This document shows, in pieces, positions 36,285 through 47,565 of a stretch of 64,000 bases of DNA. Below the pieces are notes generated by a model that was not told where the DNA came from, did no database searches, and saw only the letters and a list, made by a program, of their open reading frames with translations. Location of the stretch: the NCBI RefSeq assembly GCF_015832195.1, contig NC_052017.1:106676929-106740928 (forward strand). The letters run 5' to 3'. The DNA is from Motacilla alba alba. Taxonomy: Eukaryota; Chordata; Aves; Passeriformes; Motacillidae. The position numbers and the translations under genes were made by a program. Within the stretch, counting starts at the first letter, position 1. The number at the start of each line of letters is the position of its first letter.

Positions 36285-36396
36285 CAACCTTGAGACTGGA
36301 CAACAGAAGACTACTGAGTCTTTCTTTGAAGGCACGGGTTGGAGCAGAGACTTTTCCACCTTTCGGAGTCACCCTGACCTGGGGGAGACTCCGACA

Positions 36397-36402
36397 GCTG
36401 TG
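36397..36402. repeat. Target-site duplication GCTGTG, right copy
   Basis: Identical to 35705-35710, showing that the element inserted as a complete provirus or LTR unit and that neither edge has been deleted since. Confidence 0.9.
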
Positions 36403-38339
36403 TTCATGACTGGCAGACTGATTTAAGAAACAAGCCTACCCAGTCCTGGTTGCAAATCACGGGTGTATACTAAGACTGGTAGCTCTGATGACACCCCAAA
36501 CTGAGGGCAAGATTAATGTGTCAGCTACAAAGGTGGAAAAATTTCTGAGAAAGTCCTTTGCACCAAGTGATTCAACATGGTTTTCTATGACTGAAAGAAC
36601 CCACCTTGTTTATTCTTCCCTAGTGAACTGCATTCTTTTCCAGGCATTAAAATTAATTATACCAGCCTGACATGAATCAGCATGAGAATTACTGACCAAG
36701 TAAGTACTAATAGATACAGTTCCATAATATGGTGACTTTATTCACATGTGCATTACTGATTTCTAATGAAGTGAGCACTCAGGATGAGACATTTTTATTC
36801 TGACAGGAGAACACAGTCAATATTGTGTGTGACTACCAACTTGGCAATGACTTCTTGCTAACTGCAGGGACAAGGTCTTTACATATGTCCATAGACTAAG
36901 GGAAAAAGGCATATTTCTGTTTAGCTTATTATTAATATTTAGTTCTAATGGACATAATACTTTATATGAAGTATGATTAAAGAATGTGAAAAGAAACACA
37001 AATGAAATGTGGAAAAATTATCTTCAGATCAGAAGTTATTTTGGACTAAAGCCACACCAACTGTGATTGCTTAAATATTTAGTGAATGGTAAAAAGCAGT
37101 TTGAGAGGACTGAATTTCCGGCCTTCCAAGGGATCAAAAAAGAAAATGTGATAATTGAGCATCCACCCCCCACATAACTTTTGGGCATCACTAACATACT
37201 GACCTTTTGCTATAATTAAACTTATTTGTATACTGTGGTTTGTTTATAATTTAAAGGCTAGGTCCAAATGTTGCAAGCATGTGAGATGCAAATCTTCAGA
37301 GAAATTACTTTTACATATTGATGTTGCTAGCAGGGGGTGAAAGAAATACTTAATATTTTTAAATGGCTGGTTAATTAGATGTACAGTCAGAGACTCTGGA
37401 AGAACAGAGATGCAAACAGCTCAGAGCTTCATATTTCTTCTTTTCATACAAGCATACCAGTAATGTTCCTACTTTCAATACCTTTTGTCCCATGGATTAC
37501 AGATAAATAGCTCCCAGAATCACATTAAAAACCAGAAACACTGCCGGTTGCAACTGTATAGAAGTGAGCTTAGGTTAAACATAGTAACAAACTTACTGTA
37601 GAAGTGGAAGCTGGGCTTGTCAATCACAGGAGAAAGCAAGACAGACAAAAAAATTATAAAAAAATCCCTTCATTTTTAATTATCGTTTCTGAGAGGACAC
37701 TAGACCAATTCTACAACTCCAGTGTGGAGCACTATTTTTTTTTGCCGGAAAACTTCTGCCATCATGCAGCCACCTACACACACACAAGATCTTAGCTAAA
37801 ATTGCCCCTTTATACAAGCTAAAGACAAAGAATGTTTCTTAGGGTTTGCTTTTATGATTGGTTTGAGCTTCCCAATGCCCAGCCCTTGCTGCAGCTGAAG
37901 GGATGTGCTCTTCGTCCTCCCATGTGCTGGCCACTGGTGCAACTGCACTAGTGTCAAGACACATCACAGTCCTGACTCAGCTAAAAATTCTCATCTGGCC
38001 TAATAGGCTGATTTCAACCATATGAGCTCAGAGCAGCCACATCAGCTGTGCAGATCAAGATACCTAGCTGGAAACAACAGTGGGGACAATGAGAAGTCCC
38101 CATCTGGGAAGCTCATGTGTAGATCAGCATAAACCTCCTATAATCCCATATCCTCAGAGCCCTTATCTGCCCAGCTGCCTCAGATCCCTCAGCATCAGAA
38201 CACTCAGGTTTGTCACAAATGACTGAATAGTTCAGGTGCACAATAATAACAACTCAACAATCAGCTGTTTTCTTTTAGGGCTTGCATTGTATGGGACTCT
38301 GTTGGTTTTTTTCTTCCTTTTTTTCCCTTTTTTTTTTTT
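36403..38339 (-). other. Presumed CHST9 intron
   Basis: AT-rich sequence with no exon, repeat or known motif seen, apart from a T/C-rich tract at 38303-38340 that abuts the next CR1. Confidence 0.45.
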
Positions 38340-39460
38340 ATACTCAGATACATCATCTATTTGGCTTTCCAAAAGGTATTTGATAATATCTGTCTCACAA
38401 GATTTCTTAAGGAAACCTAGCAGGCACAAAACTAGAGCAAACACCTTTGCACAGATTTGGAAAAGCAACTGTTGAAAAGTAGGAAACAGGGCATAGGAAT
38501 ATGAGAGAGGACAGTCAATTTCACTGTGGAAGAAAATCTCCAGTGGAGTCCTGCTGCCTCATGTTGAGGATATTGATGTTCTTCAGACTGTTCTGAAATC
38601 ACCTGAGAAAGGGAGCAAACAGTGAAGGGACAATGTTTGCTGATGACATTAAGCTATTTGGGGTAAAAATGATGGAGGCAAAAGAACTTTCTTTGAGAGT
38701 AGGATCATAATGAAATGACATACGAAGTGCAACTTATACCAAATGACACTAGAAATCTTTTAGGGGAAACCTTAATTTATATTCAAAAGTAGCGGACTCT
38801 GAACTGAGTAACAAGCACACTGCTACCCAGGAATGAGATCTTGGGGTGGTAAAACTTCTGTGTAAATGTCATTTTCCTGCTCAACAGTAGAGAAAGCAAA
38901 TTGAATGCCAGAGAAAACCTAAAAGGCAACTATTGTGTTTCTGCATATTCACACTTGCATCTTAAATATTATCTGCAATTCTGATCCTTCCATCATGTAC
39001 AGAGCTGAAGAAGAAGGAAAGAGGGTGGACTGAAAGTATAAACTGGCTTACAAGGAGCAACAACTACAAAACCTGGCAAAGTAATGATCCAGAGGAGATA
39101 TGATAGGGATCTGTAAAATCATGAGCGACATGGAAGAGGTGAATCAGAACTGACTGTTTGCTGCCCATTGTAACACAAGGCTGGGGGCATCAGATGAAGC
39201 AGGCAGATGGCAGGTGGAAAACAAACATGAGGAAGCAGCTCTCCATGCAACTGAGAAAGGAAACTCAGGAACTCTTTGCCAGGGGATGTTACAGCTGCTA
39301 AAACTTTACATGGATTCAGGGGACAACTGAACAAGCTGAGAGACGGGAAATCCTTTTGGGGCTGATAAGCAAACAAAAACCACCTCTGGCACAGGAAGTT
39401 TCTGAAACACAAAATGCTGGAGTTTGAGAAAGTAACGTGAGAAGGTTTCACTTTGCTGCT
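38340..39460 (+). mobile_element. Old, diverged CR1 LINE fragment, sense on plus
   Basis: Segments follow CR1 ORF2 and its 3' region in order: 'TTTCCAAAAGGTATTTGATA' (the AFDT motif of the reverse transcriptase), 'AGTGGAGTCCTGCTGCC' (decayed SGVPQG), 'TTTGCTGATGACATTAAGCT' (FADD), 'AGATATGATAGGGATCTGTA', 'AAAATCATGAGCGACATGG', and 'ACCACCTCTGGCACAGGAAG'. The wording matches the older CR1 type shared with turtles and crocodiles rather than the young avian type seen at 15494 and 20996. Frames are heavily broken. Limits are approximate. Confidence 0.82.
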
Positions 39461-42400
39461 AGGATATTGAGCAAGGCAGAATTCTAGTCTCAGGCAGTGT
39501 TGCTGCTGTGTGCATGTCTAACAACAAAAGACAGCTAAAAAAGAAAGGCACTGGTTTGAAATACTTCAGAGTCTGAACACCCCCAATAACAACATGCACC
39601 TCCTGCACATGCTGTTGACTATTCCTGTTGAGCCTCCAACCACAGGAGACTGACCAGTACTTAGATAAATTTTCAAGAAATAGGAGTAGCAGACTTACTG
39701 GATATTAAAAGCACTAGACTCTGTGTGCAATGATAAAGAAACAAACACAATGATCTCAGTGACTTCCAATGTCACCTGGAAAGTTTACTGTGAGCAAGAG
39801 ATTGACCTGCAGTATCCTAAGGTAGATGCTAACACCAAACCATTCTGTTATGCCACAGGCTGGAAACATAAAGGGTTTAAAAGTTATTACAGGAATATTT
39901 TATCACTTATCAATTTTCTGGTTTACTGTTCTACTTCCTTGAAACTACGCAAAAATCACTAGAGAAAAACAAATGAGCCTTTTTGAGAAGTGAGCTGAGT
40001 TTTGTTCATAAGGCAGATATTAATTTAAAGAATACAAATAGCCCAACAGCCATTAAAATGAACTCTTAAGCACTATTTCTAATTATACTGCATTGATTAA
40101 ATACAATTATATTTTAATTAAGCTTTGTTCATACCATCATCCTTCTATGTTTTTTCTCTGTGTAGAGGAGGAAATTAATATCTTTTTCTAGAGATTCGTT
40201 TTCATGGCAAATAATGCTTATCACTTCATTTATTTTAAAAGCAGAAAACAAAATCTGTACAAGACATGAATTGTCTCAGCTGTGTTGGACAAAATCAGCT
40301 GTCTGCTTCAAAGTTCACCTGCATGGAGAGCCTCAGTCAATGCCTCAGCTTGCACTCTTTTCATTGCTGGTTTTTAAGTCCTACCAAGAGGCTCACTTTT
40401 AGCATTCTAAGCTGTTACAGCTCCAGCTGCTGAGTTAGGTTAACAGATTGTGTGAGTGCTCCCAATCTATTTCCACGTAAAATCAGGTTACCTACAATCT
40501 GGGCTGAGGTGCAGCCTCCTGGTTTGCCCAGCACTGGGGCTAAGGAGAAGAGATCCTGAATGTTAGCACCTACTGCCCTCTGCCTGCTCCACGTAAAAAG
40601 CTTAGGCAGCAAAACTAGAAGAAACTTCACTTTCCAATTTTTTAAATGCTTGGTCTTACCACTTTGATCGGAACTGATTTCTAATCTATTTCTTTTGATT
40701 ACAAGAGTAGGAAGTGTTATTCTCCTCTGCATTGCAGTTTAGGTAGGGATTGCCATTACAAAATGTGCATATATATACTGCTTGCATAATTTTATCCTGT
40801 TCTCATAAAACATAATTTTAAATTTCTCTTAGCATTCAGTGGGATCATGAATTCAAAGGTTCACCATATCTTTCCAGGAAATGTGGTGGGAGGTGTACTG
40901 CAGTGAAGTTCATCATGACAGACAGAGAAAAAAGAAGTCCAGGTTGTAAATCCTTGCCCTGCAATACGATCCATGTAGTGAAACACTTATACAGGCTATC
41001 TGAGCACCTGGCACACACTACAGAGGGACAGACCTTGATGCCTACACAGATAAGACTACACCATCAAGGACAAAGTTCCTATATGCCATAGCAGACAGCC
41101 AGCACCATGAATGGGGACTCAGGAAAAGTCTGTCTCAATGGTTTTGACCTTGAATTCAGCTTAAGCAATAATCCACCGTTATCGACTCTGACTTGCACTT
41201 TAAATTCTCAGTTCTGCTCAAGAGGATTGCTTGAAATTCCTCAGATACAGAAAATCAACAGGAAATCTACTCCCTTGGGTTTTGCTAGGGGGTAAACTAA
41301 CCTCTGGACTTTAAAAGTTTTTCTCTGACCTTGATAATAGAAAATATTTCCATGTCCATTTTTGGAGGGACAGAAGCCATGCAAATGGCATTCAGAGAGT
41401 CAGACCTGGCCTCAAGTCCATGAATGCAAAGGCAGTGCTGTAGCCCTGGATATACATGTCCATTAATCACGAGCTACATTTCTGAACAGAAGAGACACAG
41501 GAAATCCTGGCAAGCTGTTACAATTCTATTATCCCACCTGCATATCTTCCAAAATCCACCACAGTAGCATTCCCTCCATCTAAGGCAAGCAATATGGGAA
41601 AATAAAAGCCTATTTACATATGTAGCTACTTGAATATGAGTTTTCAAAACTCTTTAAATTTCCAAGCTTTAATTTCCAGCAAAGGCTTAACCTGATGCAG
41701 TTTGGCTTAGAAATATAACAAACCATGTGCTTCCAGTGTATTTGGTCCTTGTCACTGCTTCTGCTTTTTCACAAGTTCTATCAACAATAGTCTGGCAGTT
41801 ACCATCCCCTCCCATTTGCAGACTCATTCGGGTTCACACCTGGAGTATTCACCAGTTCCACCCACTCACAACAGCTGATTATTTTGGTAATTAACCTGTC
41901 AGACTACCCAGACAGCTGAAAAACCCCAAGTAACACTGGACCAAGGCCTTCCATGGGAGGCTTTGGTCAGAAGCCGGGGACAGAGCTGACAAACAGACAT
42001 ACCATGACTGCATGCCACGCTTGCTGAAAGCATGTGTAAATTAATACTGGGCATTCTGCATACCTCAGCATTAAGCTGGCCTGGTAGATGCAGTCCCTGA
42101 GTACCTTCTTTCTCTCTGTGATTGGCAGTAACAGCCAGCAAAAAAATAAAGCAAACCCCACCCTCTTGAGACGCCCTTTGGGGCATCAGCTCTCCAGCCC
42201 ACTGGAATTGCTTATCCATCAGAGATAAAAGGTCCCATGATAAATTACCACAGCCATGGAGCCAAGAGGTAAAGTGCCTAACTTCCCAGGACAAAGGCAG
42301 CTTCAAGGGTGTGCCATAAGCTGCCAATATGCCCTTGTGTGGCCAGGCTGCCAGTGAGCCTTAAGCACCCCATCCAAAATGACTGGGGCTCGGTGTCCAG

Positions 42401-43154
42401 CAAAGCAAACCACTGGGGCATAATAAGCCAGATGGCCTACAGTGAAGTGTCAAGTATGTTAAACCCACTTATAAAAGTGCACTTTACTACCTAAAGTACT
42501 TCAGGAGTGGTGTGTGCAAATGAGGGCTCTGGCTTTGTTTGTTTTCAGTAACAGGAGATTTTTCATTTGTCAATTTACAGCCAAGATTTTTGATACTTGA
42601 GAACTGTGTCTGTGTTTGTGATTATGCAGCCCTGCTGCTAAGTATGATAATTTGTTCCACTTCAGGTTTTATTAATTAAATTAATACTAATTGAGCGACC
42701 TTTTGGTATAATTTTAGCCTGTTTTTTGCACTAAATCCTGTACACTCTAGCTTCTCTTTAGCTTTCCCATTTATCCCCTGTCCCAGAGGAAATGTTTCAT
42801 TGCAGATCACTGCCCTGATACTCTTGGGTTTACAGATATTTATGGCTATACCTGCATACTCCTAAATCAATAATAAAATCCAGCAAAACCAACAAATATT
42901 TTAGAAGATATTTTAGAGAAAGAAGCTGCTACAAAAAAAACCAAACCCAAAACCAACCCAAAGATGGCTAATTTTATGTGACTAAGTGCCCTCTAGTGAC
43001 AAAGTCCTACTCCAAATAACTTTCACAGTCACTTCCATGTTACACAGTTTTGGTTCTCAGTATCTGAAACATTGTGGGGTTTTTGATTTTTTTGTTTTGT
43101 TTTGTTTTATTTGAAGAAAATAAAGCAAAAGTGACATGCAAGATCTATCAGTAA
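39461..43154 (-). other. Presumed CHST9 intron
   Basis: No supported exon. The 142-codon minus frame at 41899-42327 has no recognised domain and no splice boundaries. Low-complexity AAACC/AAACCC sequence occurs at 42931-42961, with TTTTG units at 43081-43110. Confidence 0.45.
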
Positions 43155-43227
43155 TGATAATAATAATAATAATAATAAAACAGTAACAACAACAACAACA
43201 ATAATAATAAACAACAACAGCCACCAC
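43155..43227. repeat. Compound microsatellite (AAT)n-(CAA)n-(AAT)n-(CAA)n
   Basis: About eight ATA/AAT units, then CAA units, a second short AAT run and more CAA, followed by CCACCACCA. Triplet register is partly kept across the switches. Confidence 0.93.
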
Positions 43228-43840
43228 CAATCACTGTGTTAGTCTAAAATACACTTTACTGAAACATGATGAGTATTTTCCTGCATCAAAGTCAATGCTA
43301 TTATTTCTATAACTCAAAGGAGACACATAGTTAGCTTTGTGGTGGGTTGTTTACTCAACAGCCCTTGAACTGCTGTTGTTTCTGAGAGCTCTCTGCCACT
43401 GAGTGGTGATGCTGCAAAGTAGAAGAGAGAATTAACTCTGAGCCAGCCTGACAACCCTTGCCCTTTGCTACAAATCCCTCACCCCACCCTGAAACCCACC
43501 TCAAATCAGTCTTTCCTTCCCCAGAACAGCCCACCCACATGTTGGAGCAAACATGTCTAAAAGGCAGGCATGGAGCTTCACCTGCTCCATCATCTTCTCC
43601 AAACATGTAAGTAGAAAACATTTACTTAGGGAAGCCTGGCTTATAAATGAGCTCTTGAACTCTTAGAAAACAAAGAAACCCTTCAAAAGAAAAAAATTTT
43701 TTTTTTTGTCCCTCAATCTTTTTAAATTTGTGAAATTAGAGCAGTTGTAGAAAGGATACCGATGTCTTTACTTTGTACTGCTACTCCTTTAGGTGAAAGC
43801 TGAAGATTTACAATCTATTCTTAACAGAGAAGAAAATTGT

Positions 43841-43866
43841 ACTATTACTATTATTATTATTATTAA
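43841..43866. repeat. (ATT)n microsatellite
   Basis: TACTATTACTATTATTATTATTATT; about seven units, complementary in sequence to the AAT run at 43155, about 690 bp away. Confidence 0.85.
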
Positions 43867-43977
43867 TTCATATATATATTACACAAGATATATTTCCTAT
43901 ACTATTTTATAATATATAAATTAACACATTACATGTTATAAATAATGTAGCATACACACACACATATATATTACATG

Positions 43978-43996
43978 TATATATATATATATATAC
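43978..43996. repeat. (TA)n microsatellite
   Basis: GTATATATATATATATATA followed by CACACACC; preceded at 43953-43970 by a CACACACATATATA stretch. Confidence 0.88.
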
Positions 43997-46900
43997 ACAC
44001 CCACAACATTTCCCCCACAACATTTCCATGATCAGATTTTTGGATACTACTTCAAAATTATTCACTGCTCTTCTGCAAATCACAGTTTTCCTTTTTTTTT
44101 CAAATGTTGTCTTTCGCTTTCTCATGTGGACAATCTCACACTGACAATTACACTTCAGTCTGTAAAACAGCTCTCGGTCATTTTTTAAAAAACCAAGAAT
44201 GAATAATTTAAGTAATACTGTTCTTTTCTATGTTTTTTTTTTTAAATGGAAACACTTCAAGGAAAACATGCTTTTTTTTGTCTTCACACTTAATAAGCGT
44301 GAATTATATTTTCTGGTTTATCTAATGAAGTCATAACCTTACCACATTAATTTTCTTTGCTGTACTCACTGTCTTTGCACTAAAATAATCAATGATGTTA
44401 GCTAGAAAAGCAGTTTGCCAGTGTGCTCTCAGGTTACTGTAAAACTGGGGATTTAGTCAGAAGCACTCCTATATTCCTCTGGAACATTAAATTGAAGGCT
44501 TAAAATACAGCCTTTCAGTAAGCAGTTGCTTAGAAAAGATAAAAGACAGCTCATAAACCAAAAAAAGGATGTGGCAAAAGAGACAATTTTTTCTAATGTA
44601 CACAGCATAAAATGCACTGAAGTAAATTCAAATCTCCTAAGGAAATTTTGCTTCCTTAAAAACAACGAACACCAATGCTAAGATGCTCTGAATTGCAATT
44701 TGACCTTTCAAATTACTGTCAAAAAAGGGTACAGTTTTATTGTTAGTACCTGTTCTCAAGTTTTATCGCAGTAGTTACATTTCTGCCTCTTTGTCCATAT
44801 TCAACACTGCCTAATATTGGTTAGAACTGACATAAAATATCAAGGATTGTAAATGCAAATGACCTATCTACCCAATGGAAGGAATAAACTACCCTTAAGT
44901 ATTTTCTCAGTCATGACAGAAACATCCAGCACCTTCTTAAGGCTAATAAATGTAGACAAGAAACATGTTACTCTTACACTTTCATGAGACATAAAGCTCT
45001 GCAGTTCACGGTCTGTGGAAATTTCTTCTGAACATATTAAAATGATCTTAGGGCTCTGCAGAAATCCTGCTCATAAAACAAAAAAGCTAGGATAGCTAAA
45101 ATTAATACATCATAAATAAAACATGCATTTCTGTATATATTAAGTGACAGGTCTCAGAAACTCCACCACCACACACACGTTCACATGCAGCAAAAACACA
45201 TGCAATTCATTAAACCCACTCAAGTGTGCTGGTTCTTCCTGGCATTATTCATTATTGAAACATTTCAATTCTAGTTAATGAAAAAAAAATCCTCTAATTT
45301 AAAAGTAAAACAGGAAAATTAGTTCTGTGTTTCAGGATTACAATCCCACAGTGCCTTCAACTAGCCATATTAAGGCTTAGGGTGGTTAATTTTAAAATGT
45401 TTGAGAGGTTTTGTGGCTGCTTTAAAAAAAAAAATAAAGAAATAATGCAGCCCACTCAAACAGAAATTTTTGCAAATAAAGATCTCTTCAATATTTTTTT
45501 CCAGTATGCCATACAAAGCCAGACAGTAAAACAATGAAAAGTGCCAACCTATATTTTAATTTAAAAATGAAAATGTCATTCCTTAAATATGAATGCTCTT
45601 AAATAAGCATAAGGAACAGATGGGCTGCAAAAAGCAGAGCAAGAGCAGTGTATCTTGCAGGACGTAGTACTGAGGTGACAGATGATAGGATGGGGGTGAC
45701 AGTATCCCCCTACTTTTCACCTGTTTTAACCATAAAAGCTCCCTGCCAAGCACCTACATGGTTAGGACACCTCATCTGGACTGCCAATACAAATGGAGGC
45801 AAGGCACCCTGAATGACATGGATTAGCTTGCTGCGATGAAAAGAAATGGCTAATTACTAGATTCTGCATCTCAGACTCAATATTCATAAGCCAGAGGTGT
45901 GATGTCAAGGTCTGACCCCAAGCCACTGTTACTCAGCATTTGGCTTTATCTCATTCACAGAGATGAGCACAAAGTGTATTTTACTACTCTAGTTCTGTTT
46001 TAATGGTTCACTAGGTCTCCACGCTGTTATCCTCAGACAAAGACCCACCGTCTGAATTTAAAAATAAAATCAGCTGTCTGCACCTTTCCTTAAAGCCTTG
46101 TTACATTTTAGGGCCATCCCAACAAACATCACCAGCTTTTCTCCACTTTGGGCCCTCCAAAGAAATAAGATATTTTTTTCCCTGAAAATTTATTCTGTAA
46201 CATCATTAGAGCGTTACCTAAGTGGAACTGGCGGAGCCCTGGGGGAAGGGACCATGAATTGCTGCTTTTTTCTTGCATTCTTCACTTGCAATCTGCTTTT
46301 GGTTACCTACTTCACACCAGATAACTGTAGTCAACAGAGCTTGGCTCTGGATCCACATGGCCCATTAGAACTGGGAAGACAAGAAACCTGCTGATATAAA
46401 ATCATATGAAAACTGTTTCAGTGCAACACCAGATGCAGGAGGAAATCATTATTCTGGGTTGCAGCTGGTGGATTCCTGAAATACAGATCTGTGATGCTTC
46501 TGTAACATTTTTGTCAGCATATAAAAAAAAAGGAAGCAAACCCCCAGCAAGTTCCTTCTGAAGATCCAATTTTTCCTAAAAACTGGGTCTACTTTATTTA
46601 TAACCTCTTTTCTGCAAATTAATGTTTTAATGAGTTGTACAGTGAGAAAAAAGGGCCATACAGACTTTTCTATTTGCATGTTGAAAAACTGATTTTACCA
46701 GAAAGCAGTAACACTTGACCTCATCAGTTTTATGGGGCTAGAAGAAAACACACTTGTACCATGCTAAACACTTCCAGCTTTTAACTTTTGGAAAATTAAT
46801 TATTATTATTCCTTAATGCAGCAATACCAGTAAATCTTTACCCAGATGTCTACAAGCCTTTTTAAAAAAATTTCATTCAAGAGAATAAACTGTTCTGAAA

Positions 46901-47496
46901 AACAAACCAGCTAAAATAGTTACCATGCCACTGTTTAAATAGCTTCCACCAAAAATAAAACTATGCTGATGAGGCTACACACATCCGAGGTCCACGTCTG
47001 CATAAATCAAAGAGACACGTGAAAGTCATTCTATTCATTTAATAGTCACACGGTATAAGAAAGGAGAAAAAAGCCTATACTCTTAAATTTGTCTCTGTCT
47101 CTTCAAAAAATCATCCTCATGAATTCAAATAGGAAGAAGCAGCTTGCCACTGAAAAGCCAAGTATCTGAGTGCCATGGCTACAACACACCAGCAAGGGGA
47201 GTAGTAACACTTTGAGAACTTCTGTCTCCAGTGACAGTCAACTTCACATAAATGCAGTAAGGTATAGAATATTGATGCCACGCTGTACAAACAGTGGAAG
47301 GGATATTAATTCTACTGAAAAGCTGAGAAATTAAAAAAAGAAACCCAAACCCCACACAGACACTTGCAACGCTAGAAGGTGGAAGCATACATAAAGGATC
47401 TCAGATCAGCCCCTTATGCCACTCACCAAACAACCCAAGGCAGCAAGCGAGAATAAAGCCCTCACAAACCTGAGAATGTTATTTCCATTTAATGTA

Positions 47497-47500
47497 TTTA

Positions 47501-47562
<62 letters not shown>

Positions 47563-47565
47563 TAA
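47497..47565. repeat. (TA)n microsatellite with 21 perfect units
   Basis: Pure TA from 47511 to 47552, flanked by TATATGTGTG on the left and CACATATACATA on the right, which nearly mirror each other. It is palindromic throughout and can extrude as a hairpin. Confidence 0.95.

Larger units (their letters stand above)
35711..36396 (+). mobile_element. Solo LTR of an endogenous retrovirus (class II/ERVK-like), 686 bp
   Basis: The element starts TGTCGGA and ends TCCGACA, a perfect 7-bp terminal inverted repeat beginning TG and ending CA, as LTRs do. It is flanked by identical 6-bp duplications. Inside, in the right order for U3-R-U5, are a TATA box (36154-36160), a short tandem repeat (CAGAGAGTGTG units, 36184-36216) and an AATAAA (36279-36284). 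There is no primer-binding site, gag, pol or env next to it, so it is a solo LTR left by recombination between two LTRs. It lies on the plus strand, antisense to CHST9. The family name cannot be settled by eye. The intact ends suggest a fairly recent insertion. Confidence 0.92.
43228..47496 (-). other. Presumed CHST9 intron
   Basis: AT-rich sequence with two further microsatellites (listed separately), T-runs near 43690-43706 and an A-run near 45424-45434. No exon or transposon recognised. Confidence 0.45.

Noticed and set aside
36397..38339. Retroviral genes downstream of the LTR
   Set aside because: No primer-binding site, gag, pol or env sequence and no second LTR; the matching target duplications at both edges show a solo LTR.
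41899..42327. 142-codon minus-strand frame as a novel gene
   Set aside because: No recognisable domain, no paired splice sites, overlapping frames in other phases; this length is expected by chance in 64 kb.
43155..43227. CRISPR-like or satellite array
   Set aside because: It is a triplet microsatellite with no spacers; no CRISPR array exists anywhere in the window.
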